Assembly: GCF_000208865.1 (NCBI RefSeq)
Contig: NC_018394.1
Coordinates: 1,695,635 to 1,759,634 of the forward strand
Length of the DNA: 64,000 nucleotides
Origin: Neospora caninum Liverpool
Taxonomy: Eukaryota; Apicomplexa; Conoidasida; Eucoccidiorida; Sarcocystidae
Direction: 5' to 3'
Part shown: piece by piece, positions 49,898 to 60,900 of the stretch
Position numbering within the stretch: the first letter of the stretch is position 1
Layout: each line of letters begins with the position of its first letter
The notes under the pieces: model-generated
What the model was told of the DNA's origin: nothing
Seen by the model: the letters and a program-made list of their open reading frames with translations, nothing else
Databases searched by the model: none
Program-made: the position numbers and the translations under genes

Positions 49898-52800
49898 ATG
49901 GCGCACAACACAGCCTCGGCGATTCTCAAGGATGACGCGGACGGGTTGGGTGTGAACGAAGGGAAAATGACGGAGGATTTTAGCCAGGCAACGACTCAGC
50001 TGATCGAGAAGATATCACAACTCCAAAAGGTCCGTTTCTCGTTTTTTCATGCTTCTATAACCGTACGTTGCCTCTGTAAAACTTTAGCTACTTTGTGCCT
50101 CGTAGACACGTGCACTTTCTATGAGTATTCGTGCACATCCCGAATTGACAGAGAAGAGCGAAACCTCGCACGCGGCCGATGCGTGCACTCTGCATTCCCT
50201 CAGCATGTGTGGTTTCTATATCTCCTCTCCTTTTTTTCCTTCTCTTTTCTGCTTCCACGCTACCAACGCGTATAGATAGTACAGAGGAGTTGAGGAATAG
50301 GCGGCCTTTTCCTTTTCTTTTCTACGTACCACAGAGGGGGCCCTGCTCTTCTCTTAGTGATCTCGCTGGCGAAAAAAAGATGAGAGAGAGTGAAGAACCA
50401 CCTGTCTTTCCTGTCCGTTTCTCCGTTACTCTTCCATTCGCTGTACTTCAACTCTCCTCTCCACAGCAGTCTTGTGGTATTTGCCCGTCGTTCGGCTCGA
50501 TGTTTCAGACGACATCTGTGGGCCCGACAAACCCCATTTTCGACGAGTTGTTCGCTCTCGAGAAGAAGTGCAGACAGGCAAACGATGGCGCAAGCGGTTC
50601 GCGTCTCTGCTGCTTCTACTTGCAAAATCTGGAGGACTTGCGGAAAGCGGGAGAAGAGAAGAAAGGCGATGGAGTGCCGATGATCAGCGTGACGTTTCTG
50701 TGCGACCAGTTGGTCGTCCTGTGTAAAAAGAGAGGCCAGCTGAAACGGACCATCAGCGACATCGTCAAGCTCGCAGTCAGCTGGTTACCCGAAATGAAAA
50801 AGGAGGATAAGATCGAAATGATCGAGACGCTGAAGAAAATCACCGATGGGAAGGTGAGAACAAACTCATGCGGACACACACAACGGCACACAGAACACGT
50901 CCATATATATATATATATATGTCGGTAGACAGGCGGGACATGTTTATTTGCTGGAATTTCTCGAACAGTAGAGTGGTAGAGGGGCCAGAGCACGCCCACT
51001 GGCAAACGCGCACGCACAGAGTGTCGGAGGCAGTTCACGACATTGAGACTTGCTGAACAGCTGCAAGATGAATCCTGGAGATGTGTGCGAGGTGTGCTCG
51101 ACAAGAGCTGCCAGAAAAAAGAAGTCGCGTCTCCACACGTTGGAGAATTGTCGAGCCGTGCTTCTCTAGCGCCTGTCTCTCGCTCTATGAACCGCTGTAT
51201 GTCTCTGCACTTGTGTACCGATCCCCTGGCGTCTCGGTCGTTTGTGTGGCTGCTGGGTTATTTCTGCCCAGCTGTGTCCTGTCCTCTCGTCCCTTCCTGC
51301 GGCAAAGGATCCACGTACACGCGTTTTTCTAAAGTAGACGAGAGCGGCCTGCCGTAAATGATCGGCGAGCTGTGATGCGTTGCGCCCGGTTCGTTTTCAC
51401 AGATCTTTGTCGAAGTGGAGAGAGCACGCCTCGTGTTGATGCTCGCGGAGATGAAGGAGGCTGAAGGCAAGATCGACGAGGCCGCTACCATTCTTCAGGA
51501 AGTTCAGGTGCGTTTCCTCTCGTCTCTTCTCTTCGTCTTTCCATCAAAAACGCGAACGCTCTTTTACCGAAACTTGCGTGTGGATTGAGGCTCTCTCGCG
51601 CTCTCAGCTGGTGAAAGGTTTTTCGGCCCATGCATGCCACCCTCTCTTGGGACCTTTCCTTTTTTCGCCTGTCTCTCGCCCAACTGCAACGCAGTGTTTT
51701 TTTCGGCGTCTCGGATGCTCAGCGCTCGGAGAGAAACACAACAGTCTTTCCGCTCGGTGTTTGCTCGAAATTCGTCGGAAAAAAAGTTGCTTCAGCAGGA
51801 GAGGCACGCGGCGTTCGTCAGAGGAGAAGTCCCCGACTTTTTTCTTCGTTTTCTGCTATCTTCTCTCTTCGTGCTCTCCTTCCCGCCGCTTTCCCTCGTT
51901 TTTCTGTCGTCTGCTCTGTTCTTTTTCATTCTCTGAGTACGCTCCTCTTCCGCGCATTTCTCGGCGGGCGTTCCTTCCTCTTTGAGTTGCTTTCTTCCTG
52001 GCGGATTCATGTCGACACTCTGTGGGCCCCCGTTCCACGCAGGTTGAGACCTTTGGGGCAATGGAGAGGCGCGAGAAGACGGAGTACATTCTGAAGCAGA
52101 TGGCTCTGGTTCTGCGACGTGGAGACTTTATCCGGTGCCAGATTATCAGCAAAAAAATCAGCACAAAGTTGCTGGACAGTGACGAGAATCTTCAGGATTT
52201 GAAGATCCGCTACTACTCGCTCATGATTGTCTACTACCTCCACGAGGGCCTGACTCTCGACTGCTGCAAGGCCTACCACTCCATCTTCAATACGCCGTCC
52301 GTACAGCAGGACAAAGACCAATGGCTTCTGGTAAGACGTTCTTTCTCTGTGTCCCTTCCCTTTGTCCCTTCTCTATGTCCTCTTCTCTTTGTCCTCTTCT
52401 CTTTGTCCTCTTCTCTTTGTCCTCTTCTCCTTCTCTTTCTATGCTGTTTTTTCCTGTCTCTTTGTGATTTTTTTCTGTCTCTTACCCTCTCTTCCCCTCG
52501 CCTTCCCTCGCTTTCTCGTCTTTCGCATTCCCATCGTCTCGTAGTCGTTTTGTACTCTGTCTCCTGAGGGAGGAGTGCCTCGCTCTTCCGGCACGTGACG
52601 CGTTTTCCAGGTGCCCACGGGAGGCAGACTCGAAGAGATCGCGTTCGTTGTGTCTCGTGAGTTTCCCCCTCTGCCTTTTTTTGTTTTTTTTGAATATGCT
52701 TCTTCCTGCCTTTCTGGCGACCAGTTGCCCCGTTTTGAGGACCGTTCAAACCGGCGAGTTCGCCACTTCCCGCCTCGCCTTCTCTCACCCGCGCGTTCCG

Positions 52801-54220
52801 TAGACCGATTTCTCCGGCTTTCCTCTTTCAGAGTCTCCAGTGCTACGTTCTTTTTCTGCTGCTCGCTCCCTTTGACGACGAGGTGCGACAACTCGCGCAC
52901 GCCGTCCAGACAGCAGGTGAGCGTCTTTCAGCGTTGCGGAGAAATGGAGAAAGGCGAGTCGCGCGGAACACGCCTCTTCTGTTCCATGGGAGAGAGACTT
53001 GATTTCGGTGCACTCTGCGGGAAAAACGCAGATGAGCCGGCATCATGCTAGAGAAAACGGAACGACAGGCTTTGTGTAGAAGGTCACCTGTTTGGAGAAC
53101 TGCCCTCGCTTTGAGACGCAGCTCCACGGCGGAAGAAGAAAGGAAGAAAATGCGGATGCGTATGTCATCCTTGTCTCTTGCAAAAAATTCGTTCTCTTCC
53201 CCGCCGATTCACACGTTTCGGTCTCCCTGCGTGTAGAACTGAGCGTGTCATATTGGAGCCGCGGGGCCGGAGGTTACGAAACATTTGGAAGTGCCGCTTT
53301 TCTGCCGTTTTAACTTTTTCTGCAGAGGCCAAGAAGCTGAAGGAGATGCCCGTCTACGCGTAAGTCGCTCTCTCCGGGATCTTTCTTTCTTTTGGCGCTC
53401 TTGAACTTTCCAGAGTTACGTTTGGTTTGTGGGGCGTTGCGACTTTTTCTGCCTCGCCTTCGTTCGCACCCCTCTTCTTGGCTTACTTGATTTCCAGTTT
53501 CCCTTCTCCTTTTCTTTCCTCAGACAACTGCTGAAAGACATGACGACGGTGGAACTCCTCTCTTGGCCGCTCCCGTACGAGGCAACGCTGAAGGCGCACG
53601 AGGTGTTCCAAGACTCGCCGCACGAAGGGTGAGAGGCGAGCAAGAAACCCGACGGAAGTGGAAGGAAAGGACGAGATGGAGCAACACAGACAGTGAAGAA
53701 ACAACGAAAAGAAGAACGGGAGAAACACAGAGGGGACTGCTGGAGAGGAAGATGAACAGAGGAGATGAGAGGAGACGTGGACGGGGCGAGAGGAAAATGA
53801 CGAGAAGATGAAGAAAGATGTGAGAGGAAGAGGGAAAAAGAACGCCACCGAAGAAGGAAATTGCTTGTGAAGAGGAGTGTTGCCTGTGCTGCGTCGTATT
53901 GGGATGAGAACGCGGCTTTGCGCGTTAGGCGTGGTTCGAGGCATCTTTTGCGTTCTTTTGAAGAGCAAATCTTTTGAATTTTTCTACCTTTTCCCTGATT
54001 GCACCTGGATGTGCGCACTTCGCGAGAAGAGACACGTGTCCTTGCTGTTTTTTTGAACTGACAGAGGCGAAGGACGCTGGAAGCTTTTGAGACGCCGCGT
54101 TATCCAACATGTACGCCCCTCCACGCACGCGCCTTCGCGCAGTCTCTCCATGTTTTCCCCCGTGTCTGCTCGATTTTCTCCGCTTACCTGTCTATATCTG
54201 TCCATATCTATCTATATCGA

Positions 54221-54305
<85 letters not shown>

Positions 54306-54953
54306 CTTGCCGTGATGCATGCTGCATCGATGATACATAACATGCGAGAACATGCGCAGACGAAGGCCTACGAGGCTCTTCTTGTGATGATGGCGGCCAA
54401 AGAGTATCTTCTTTGAAGTCGATTGTTTGATGGGGAGGCATGCTTTTGGACACTGAATACACTTTTCTTGGAAAGAAGCCGTAGTCCGCGCGAGAAAACG
54501 AGACGGGGACGCCTCGCGACATACAACGGATGCATACTTTGACTTCGATCCTGCCTACATCGAGGCAGTTTGTTCTCTTCGTCTCCCGTGAAATCCGGCT
54601 AATATATATATATATGACACTTTGTGATTTTTCGGCTGATACATGATCTGCGTGTGTTTTGTGTCAGAACATTCGAGTTATTGCGACTTACTACAGCTGC
54701 ATCGAGATGGGACGCGTCGCTTCCCTCCTCGACATCACCAAAGATGTAAGTCACGGCCGCTCATGCAAGACGTTTTCTTCGTTTTTCGTGAATGCGGAGG
54801 CGGCCCGCTTATATCCTCGCGTATATCCGCACGGATGGCTCGTCCTTTCACTTCTTCTGATTCAGGCAGTCCCCCGCGCAAATAAACCTAAATACACTTG
54901 TATCTGTGTGAGTGCACTTCTATCCTTGCCTAGGAAAGAGCCGCGTAGAACTA

Positions 54954-54993
<40 letters not shown>

Positions 54994-56009
54994 TTGACAC
55001 AACAACATATATTTTCACGCGTGCATACGCTAACTCTCTTCTTTAATCTGTGTACGTATCCTGTCGTGTCTACATCCATATTTCTATTCATTTGCGTGTC
55101 CGTATATGTCGCTGTCCATCCCTCTTTCTCTGTGTCTAGCTCTGCCGTATATGGATGCAAACGTGTACATGCTCTGTGTATAAACGTGTGTGTGTTTGCA
55201 TGCATTTTTGTAAATTTGGGACAGGAGGCGGAATCGGAGATTTCTGAGCTGGTTTGCTCCAACTTTGTCGAGGCGAAGATTGACCGACCCGCCGGCACCG
55301 TTGTGTTTGGCAAACGCAAGGGGACCTTCGACCGCCTCAACGCGTGGGCCACAGATGTCACCAAGTAGGCGAGTTACTGTGTATAAGCCGAAAAAGCCTC
55401 TAGGAAGAGCCAACGCCGCAGCCGTGGGAAAAGGCGCGATTTACGTCCCGGCCCTTTCTTCTAAAAGTCTCTCGTGAAACACGCCTCGCGCAAGAGAATG
55501 GTTCGAAACGCGCACGCAGGGAAAGCGGGGCTATGCTGTTCCCGTGCATGGATCAGGCACGTTCTGCTCTCGGATGGATAGCAGCTTCAATCACCAATGA
55601 AGACGCCTAGACACACGCATGCGAACAACACCTATCTCGATGCACATTCCTGTGCGTCTATAGGTAGATAGGAGTAGTTGGAGTCCGCGTGCATACGCGT
55701 ACGTATCTGTCGATCATAAACCTATGCCTATACATCTATATTTGTGTCTGTACATGCGTACGCGCATACCTGCGTACACATACAGATGTAGATGTGGGAC
55801 GTGCTTGCATTTGTCTTTTATTTTTGTGTCTGTGTTTATCCATTTGAGTCGCGCGACCGCAAGTGAAGTGTTGCGTTTCTGCGGGGTCTGCGCGCTTTTT
55901 CAGCCTCTTGGACCGCGTGGACTTGTGCTCGCATCTGATTCAAAAGGAGAGAATGGTGCATGCGGCTCGCGCAAAGAACGCTGCGCTGCTGGCTCGGAAT
56001 GCTAGCTGA
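49898..56009 (+). CDS. RPN5: 26S proteasome regulatory lid subunit RPN5 (PSMD12)
   Basis: Eleven exons on the plus strand: 49898-50029, 50467-50853, 51403-51507, 52043-52330, 52832-52916, 53326-53359, 53524-53628, 54065-54110, 54668-54745, 55225-55364 and 55904-56009. All are in phase, giving 501 residues. RPN5 is a helical-repeat and PCI-domain scaffold subunit of the 19S lid, next to the deubiquitinase RPN11. Conserved blocks appear in family order: IFDELFALEKKCRQAN, ITDGKIFVEVERARL, EAATILQEVQVETFGAMERR, CQIISKKISTKLL, LLLAPFDDEV, GRWKLLRRRVIQHNIRVIAT, MGRVASLLDIT and IDRPAGTVVFGKR. The PCI winged helix spans roughly the last 170 residues. The start ATG is in a strong context (CACCATGG). 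Exon 6 is only 34 nt. Introns carry (TATC)n, (AT)n and CT repeats. It is convergent with the TBC gene. Confidence 0.95.
52377..52432. repeat. 14-nt CT-rich tandem repeat in RPN5 intron 4
   Basis: Four copies of a pyrimidine-only-but-for-G unit (GTCCTCTTCTCTTT) starting about 47 bp after the exon 4 donor. The intron continues CT-rich. Confidence 0.9.
54221..54305. repeat. (TATC)21 microsatellite in RPN5 intron 8
   Basis: About 85 bp of uninterrupted TATC tetranucleotide, preceded by degenerate copies from 54191. It lies between exons 54065-54110 and 54668-54745. It is a likely length-polymorphic marker. Confidence 0.97.
54957..54989. repeat. (AT)16 microsatellite in RPN5 intron 9
   Basis: Perfect AT alternation between exons 54668-54745 and 55225-55364. 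Confidence 0.95.
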
Positions 56010-56142
56010 TCTTTCAAGCGAGAAGAACAGGCGCTGCTGGGTGAGAAGGCGACTCCGAGACGCGTTTGCGTTCCCGTGATAAGAAATCCTTTCGCCAGCC
56101 TCGCCTGTCTTGAGACTGCGAGAGACGCGAAGGAAGAAAGAA

Positions 56143-56235
56143 GTGCATACAGATAGGAAGAGAGGAGTGCATGCAGATAGGAAGGACCGAGTGCATGCAG
56201 ATAGGAAGGACCGAGTGCATGCAGATAGGAAGAAA
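56143..56235. repeat. 24-nt minisatellite with a GCATGC core
   Basis: Four copies, the last slightly truncated, begin at 56143, 56167, 56191 and 56215. The unit is GTGCATGCAGATAGGAAGG plus 5 further bases. The middle two copies are identical; the first has GCATAC and a changed end. Confidence 0.93.
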
Positions 56236-56674
56236 GGCTTTCTCGGGAGAGACGTTTTTTCAAGTGTAGACGTGTGAGGGAAGACGATTCGCGATCGCGT
56301 GCAGACAATCGAGGGACTTAGACGCACGCGGAAGACGGTTCCTGGTTGTCGGTGGAGGAGAGGGAAACAAAGAGGAAACGCAGGAGCAGAGCTGTACCTG
56401 TGCATGCGCCGGCATCGCGTCCCGAGACACTGCGGCGAAAAGGCCTCGAAGAGCACAATTCGGAGAAAAGTACCCTGGATCCACTCTGTGCCGCTGACGC
56501 GCCTTCGTTGTCGGTGCCCAAGATTCTCACAAAACGATGCCAAAAAAAGGCCCGTTTAAAATTCCAAATCTTTCCACGTCCACATACGTTTCCATACACC
56601 TCTCCACATGTATAAATGCATATCTCGATTTACAAGAGCCGCGCGGTTAACTCGCGTATATCTATCGATGCACG

Positions 56675-56677
<3 letters not shown>

Positions 56678-56704
<27 letters not shown>
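56678..56704. repeat. (AT)13 microsatellite
   Basis: Perfect AT alternation in the RPN5/TBC convergent spacer. Confidence 0.9.
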
Positions 56705-56708
<4 letters not shown>

Positions 56709-57914
56709 TATGCGCATCGATACGTGTATATACACTTGTACACAGACATTTGGGGTGCGGGCGTTCCCTGTTTGTTTGGGTTTTTCGCCTCCTCGGGCGA
56801 CCTTACGCGTAAGGCAGTCTAGACCGAAGAGCGCCGCTGCCGGCGTGCAAAGTCCTGGCGACAGAGAGGTTTTGTGTGTGGGCAGTCAAGGGAGTTTTCC
56901 TCTTGAAGCCTGTCCGTGGTTTTTTAAAATCTGTGGAAGAACGTTCTCGAAGGGAGACGGATCAGCAATGTCTCCTTTCGGAGACGAGAAAGGAAATTCG
57001 ACAGCAGGTGCGTGACGCGCTGCGAGCGAGACGCGGCGAACAGGGGACTCAGCTGAAGGACCGCGTTCCCCTTTTTTTCACAACAAACACGTGTGGGGTG
57101 AAAAACCAGCTGTCTCTTCTCGGCCTTTCGAAGCGTAGCACCAACCACCCAAAACAGTTGCTTTGCCTGACATTCTCGTTCACAGAAATATGTACACCGT
57201 GTACACTGTTTAAAAATTTACATGTTCATAGGAACTCCTTACACTCTCTGGGTAGCTATAGAGATGGAGACATATGAGTGTCGCCGCTTTCCCGGGACTT
57301 GGGCATCAGCAGCGCCGAGCGCGTCTGTTGAATTACTCTCGAGCCCCATCGCGAGGCCTCGCCTTCAAACACGCAAACTCTTTCGAGGAATCGACCGATG
57401 TTCGACATGGAAAAGACTGAAAAACGTCGCGCGTGTCCTCGACGCATGCAAAGACTCCCGCGGATTCACACACGCCTTCCGCACTCGATACAGACGAGCG
57501 TCGAACTCCCAAGCTAGGCAGCGGTCACGGCCGTGTACCAAAAAACCAAATTCGTGCACTGCATTTACTCATCTCCAGTACAAACCATTACCGCATACCA
57601 TATATATACATATATAGTGTATATGGAGATACATCTATAGATATACACGTCTGTATCTAGAGCGCAGATGCTAGCACTCCGTTGGGCAAAAACGCAAATC
57701 GATGCTTATTTTGTTTGGTCTTCAGTCGCCGAAGGAAGGCGGCCTTGCTTTTTTGGAACGGCTTTCCACTTGTCGGTCCTCTGCAATTTCCGTGTTTCTC
57801 CCTCTCTTGCCCACCTTTGGTGTCTGTCTTCTCGTGTTTTCGCGCCTTCCGGACACACTCGTTCTCTCCCCCTTTTTAACCGCCCTTTTTCCCGGCCTTC
57901 TCTCGCCTTCTCCG

Positions 57915-60900
57915 CTATCCGGCAGTGCATCTTCTCTGGAATCTGGCCGTTGTGACGCGTCTCGTCGCGTCTCCCAGTGCCTGGGGCTCTTCTTCTCCGG
58001 CCCGCTCCCGCTCGCTCTTGGCGCTCGCCGGCCTGCGGAGAGTCCACCGAGGGCGTCTCGTCTCGGAACTCTTTTTACGCGACGGGGCGTTCCCTGTGCT
58101 GCTCACCTCGACCTTTCTCGCACGGTGGAAGAATCGCTTCCCGATCCGCAGAGACTCCACGTCCGCAGCGGCGACACTCGCGCGCTTCTTCCCCGACCCT
58201 GAGGGACCGCCGTCCGAGAGGGAACGCCCCGCGACGCGCCTCTTCACGGGCGTCAAATGGAGAACGCGGGGACTGCCGCGGTCCGCGCCGAGGCGGTCGA
58301 AGAGGCTCCAGCGCCGCCAGAACGGGAAGAAGCGGGGACGTTCGAACGGAGGCGAGCGCTCAAGCGGACCTTCGCTCCGGGTCGGCGGAGCCGCGTGGGA
58401 GCAGTCGCGCGGAACAGAGCCGAGCGAACCATGCAGACGCGCCGACCGTCGAGCCTCGTAGGCGCGATTCTCAGCCTCGACGAGGGGCAAAGCGCGCGCT
58501 TGGAGGCGTCTCAGCTCCCGCCGGGACAGACTCCCGATCCGAGTGAACGCCACCGTCATCAACTCGTTTCGGGAAACCTGCCAAGTGAAAAGACACACGA
58601 AAAACTGGATAGTGGAGTGGAAGCGCGGGAGAGAGAGAGGGAGAAAGAGAGAGAACGAGAGGAAGGGAGACAGGGAGAGAACGAGAGGAAGGGAGACAGG
58701 GAGAGAGAGGGAGAAAGAGAGGGAGACAGGGAGAGAGAGAGGGAGAGAGAGAGGGAGAAAGAGAGGGAGAAAGAGAGGGAGACAGGGAGAGAACGAGAGG
58801 AAGGGAGACAGGGAGAGAAAGGGATATAGGAGCGAGAAGAGGTAGCGTGTCTACGGTTGCCGATGTGAAGGGGAGGACGAGAACGATGAAGCGAGGGAAG
58901 GACGTGGAGGAGAGAAATGGCGAAGAGAGACGTGCGAGAGGTGACGGAAGGACAAACAGCAAGACAACCAGCGAAAGAAGACGGCCGGAGGGACTCTGAA
59001 GGGAAGAGAGAGACGGATCAGGAGTTTACGGGAAGAGGAGAAAACAGATGTGGCTCAGAAGATTCGACGTTGCTTACCAGGTGGCGAAGCATCCCCCGCC
59101 AGAAAGTCATCACCTCCTCGAGCGATGTCAGGGCAACAATTTCTCGTTCATGCATGCGAAAAATGGCCAGCGCGATTCGGAATAGAATTTTCTGACCCTC
59201 CAAAACGAGAGAATCCCAAATGCGGAAAGTCGTGTAGATCTAAGAACAAGGAAAGGAAAACACAGGTCATATACCGAGAGAGAACGTACACACCTTCATC
59301 TATACATATATAGTTTCTGCCCGTACAATGATGTAGGTAACTGGGCACAGATGCTTACAACAAAATTTGTATCTGATTCTTTATACGAGACGAGTAAGGT
59401 AGATGCAAGACACACACACGCTCGAATCCCTGCCTCTATAGATAGATAAGTATGTGTATCTACGAATACGTGGCCACGTGTGTATGTGTATCTACGAATA
59501 CGTGGCCACGTGTGTATGTGTATCTACGAATACGTGGCCACGTGTGTATCGATCTCGCTCTGGGTACGTTGCTATATAATCAGTCCTGTAGACCCTGACA
59601 GCCGTTTCAACCGACGCGAAGAAAAGCCGAGGGGAAGGCTTCTGAAGAATCAGACTCACAAGACTTACCGGAACCGAGCTCGAATAGAGGGAGAGAAACA
59701 ACTCTGCACAGAGACAGTCCAGGCCAACTTGCGTTCGTCTGCTCCAAGGCGGGAGGTCGATACGTTCGGGGCGATAGCAAAAGGAGACAGAAGAGACAGT
59801 CCAGCGGAGACAAGGCCATGAGGAGCTGTGGGGACGACGGGCGAGCGCCCAGAAGCAGGCGAGGAAGCACACACGGAAAGAGACGGGAACGGAGGCTCCC
59901 ATTTGAACGTCGTCGCACAAAGGTGGGAACAGGGACACCTAGAGGAAACAGGCAAACAGAGAAGACCCGATTCGTGAGTCCCTACGGCACTGGATACCTC
60001 CAAACCACCGTCGAGACACGCACAGTGAACCCCCGAGAGGACAGAGACACCGCGCGGGAGCAGACCTGCCGATACATTTATTCATCTATGTATCGATAAA
60101 TCTACGCAGATCTGTTTGGACATGAAGAGTTTGGTATGTCGTACCTCAGCGTTCGTGTCACTCGCGGGAGTTTCTTCGCGAGGAGAAGTGAGAGGACTTT
60201 CAGGTCTCTGCGGAGCGCAACCATGCCTGCAGTGTAGTAGCCGGCCAGCTTCATTCCCTTCCCGGTCACATCCGAATCGACGAGTTGAACGAGTGACCAG
60301 AACGCGAGGTCGGGCGGCATGAAGAGCAGCAAAGTTGCGGCCAGAAAGTTCATCGACTGGCAATAGTTGATCTTCGGCTTATATGCGGCGAACGCCCGGA
60401 GAACTCGCCGCAGATCCGCAATGCCAGTCGCGTCGTTCCGAAACTGCAAGAAGCACAGAGATCGCCAGCGACTCGGCACCCGACCGCTTAGCAAAAGAAA
60501 GGCGCGCCTCGAAGGACAAGGAAGGATCACCGGTGCCCGCGCCGCGGAGAAGAGGCTACGACGAATTCGCACACTCGTCGAGCCTCGTGATGAGACTTCT
60601 CTCCTCTGCACGAGTCGACCCCCTACTCAACCGCTCTGCTCAGCAACGACATCGACGCCTTTCACGACACACGCCTTCACTCCCTGTTCATCTCCGTTTT
60701 CTTCCTCCTTTCCTCTTCTTCTTCTTCCCTTCCCGCCTTCTTCTCTTTCTTTCTGCCTTCCTCTCTCCACTCTCCTCTTCTTTGCCTCACGCGTCTGTTG
60801 CTTGGGAAAGTCCGGAATAGGTCGAGCTCGATCTGTTCCTCGACGTCCTGAGGCACAGACGCTTCAGCCATCCTAGAGAGGGAAAGGAGGAAAACACCAG

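Larger units (their letters stand above)
56010..57914. other. Convergent spacer between RPN5 and the TBC gene
   Basis: 1.9 kb between two converging stop codons, holding both 3' UTRs. It contains a 24-nt minisatellite (56143-56235), an (AT)n run (56678-56704) and short (TA)n patches near 57600. No coding region is supported. Confidence 0.55.

Noticed and set aside
59420..59432. CGCTCGAATCCCTG, resembling a tRNA T-loop
   Set aside because: No matching acceptor stem, D-arm or anticodon arm lies at the required distances.
59451..59546. A repeat array resembling CRISPR
   Set aside because: Only three copies, no spacers between them, and located in an intron of a eukaryotic gene.
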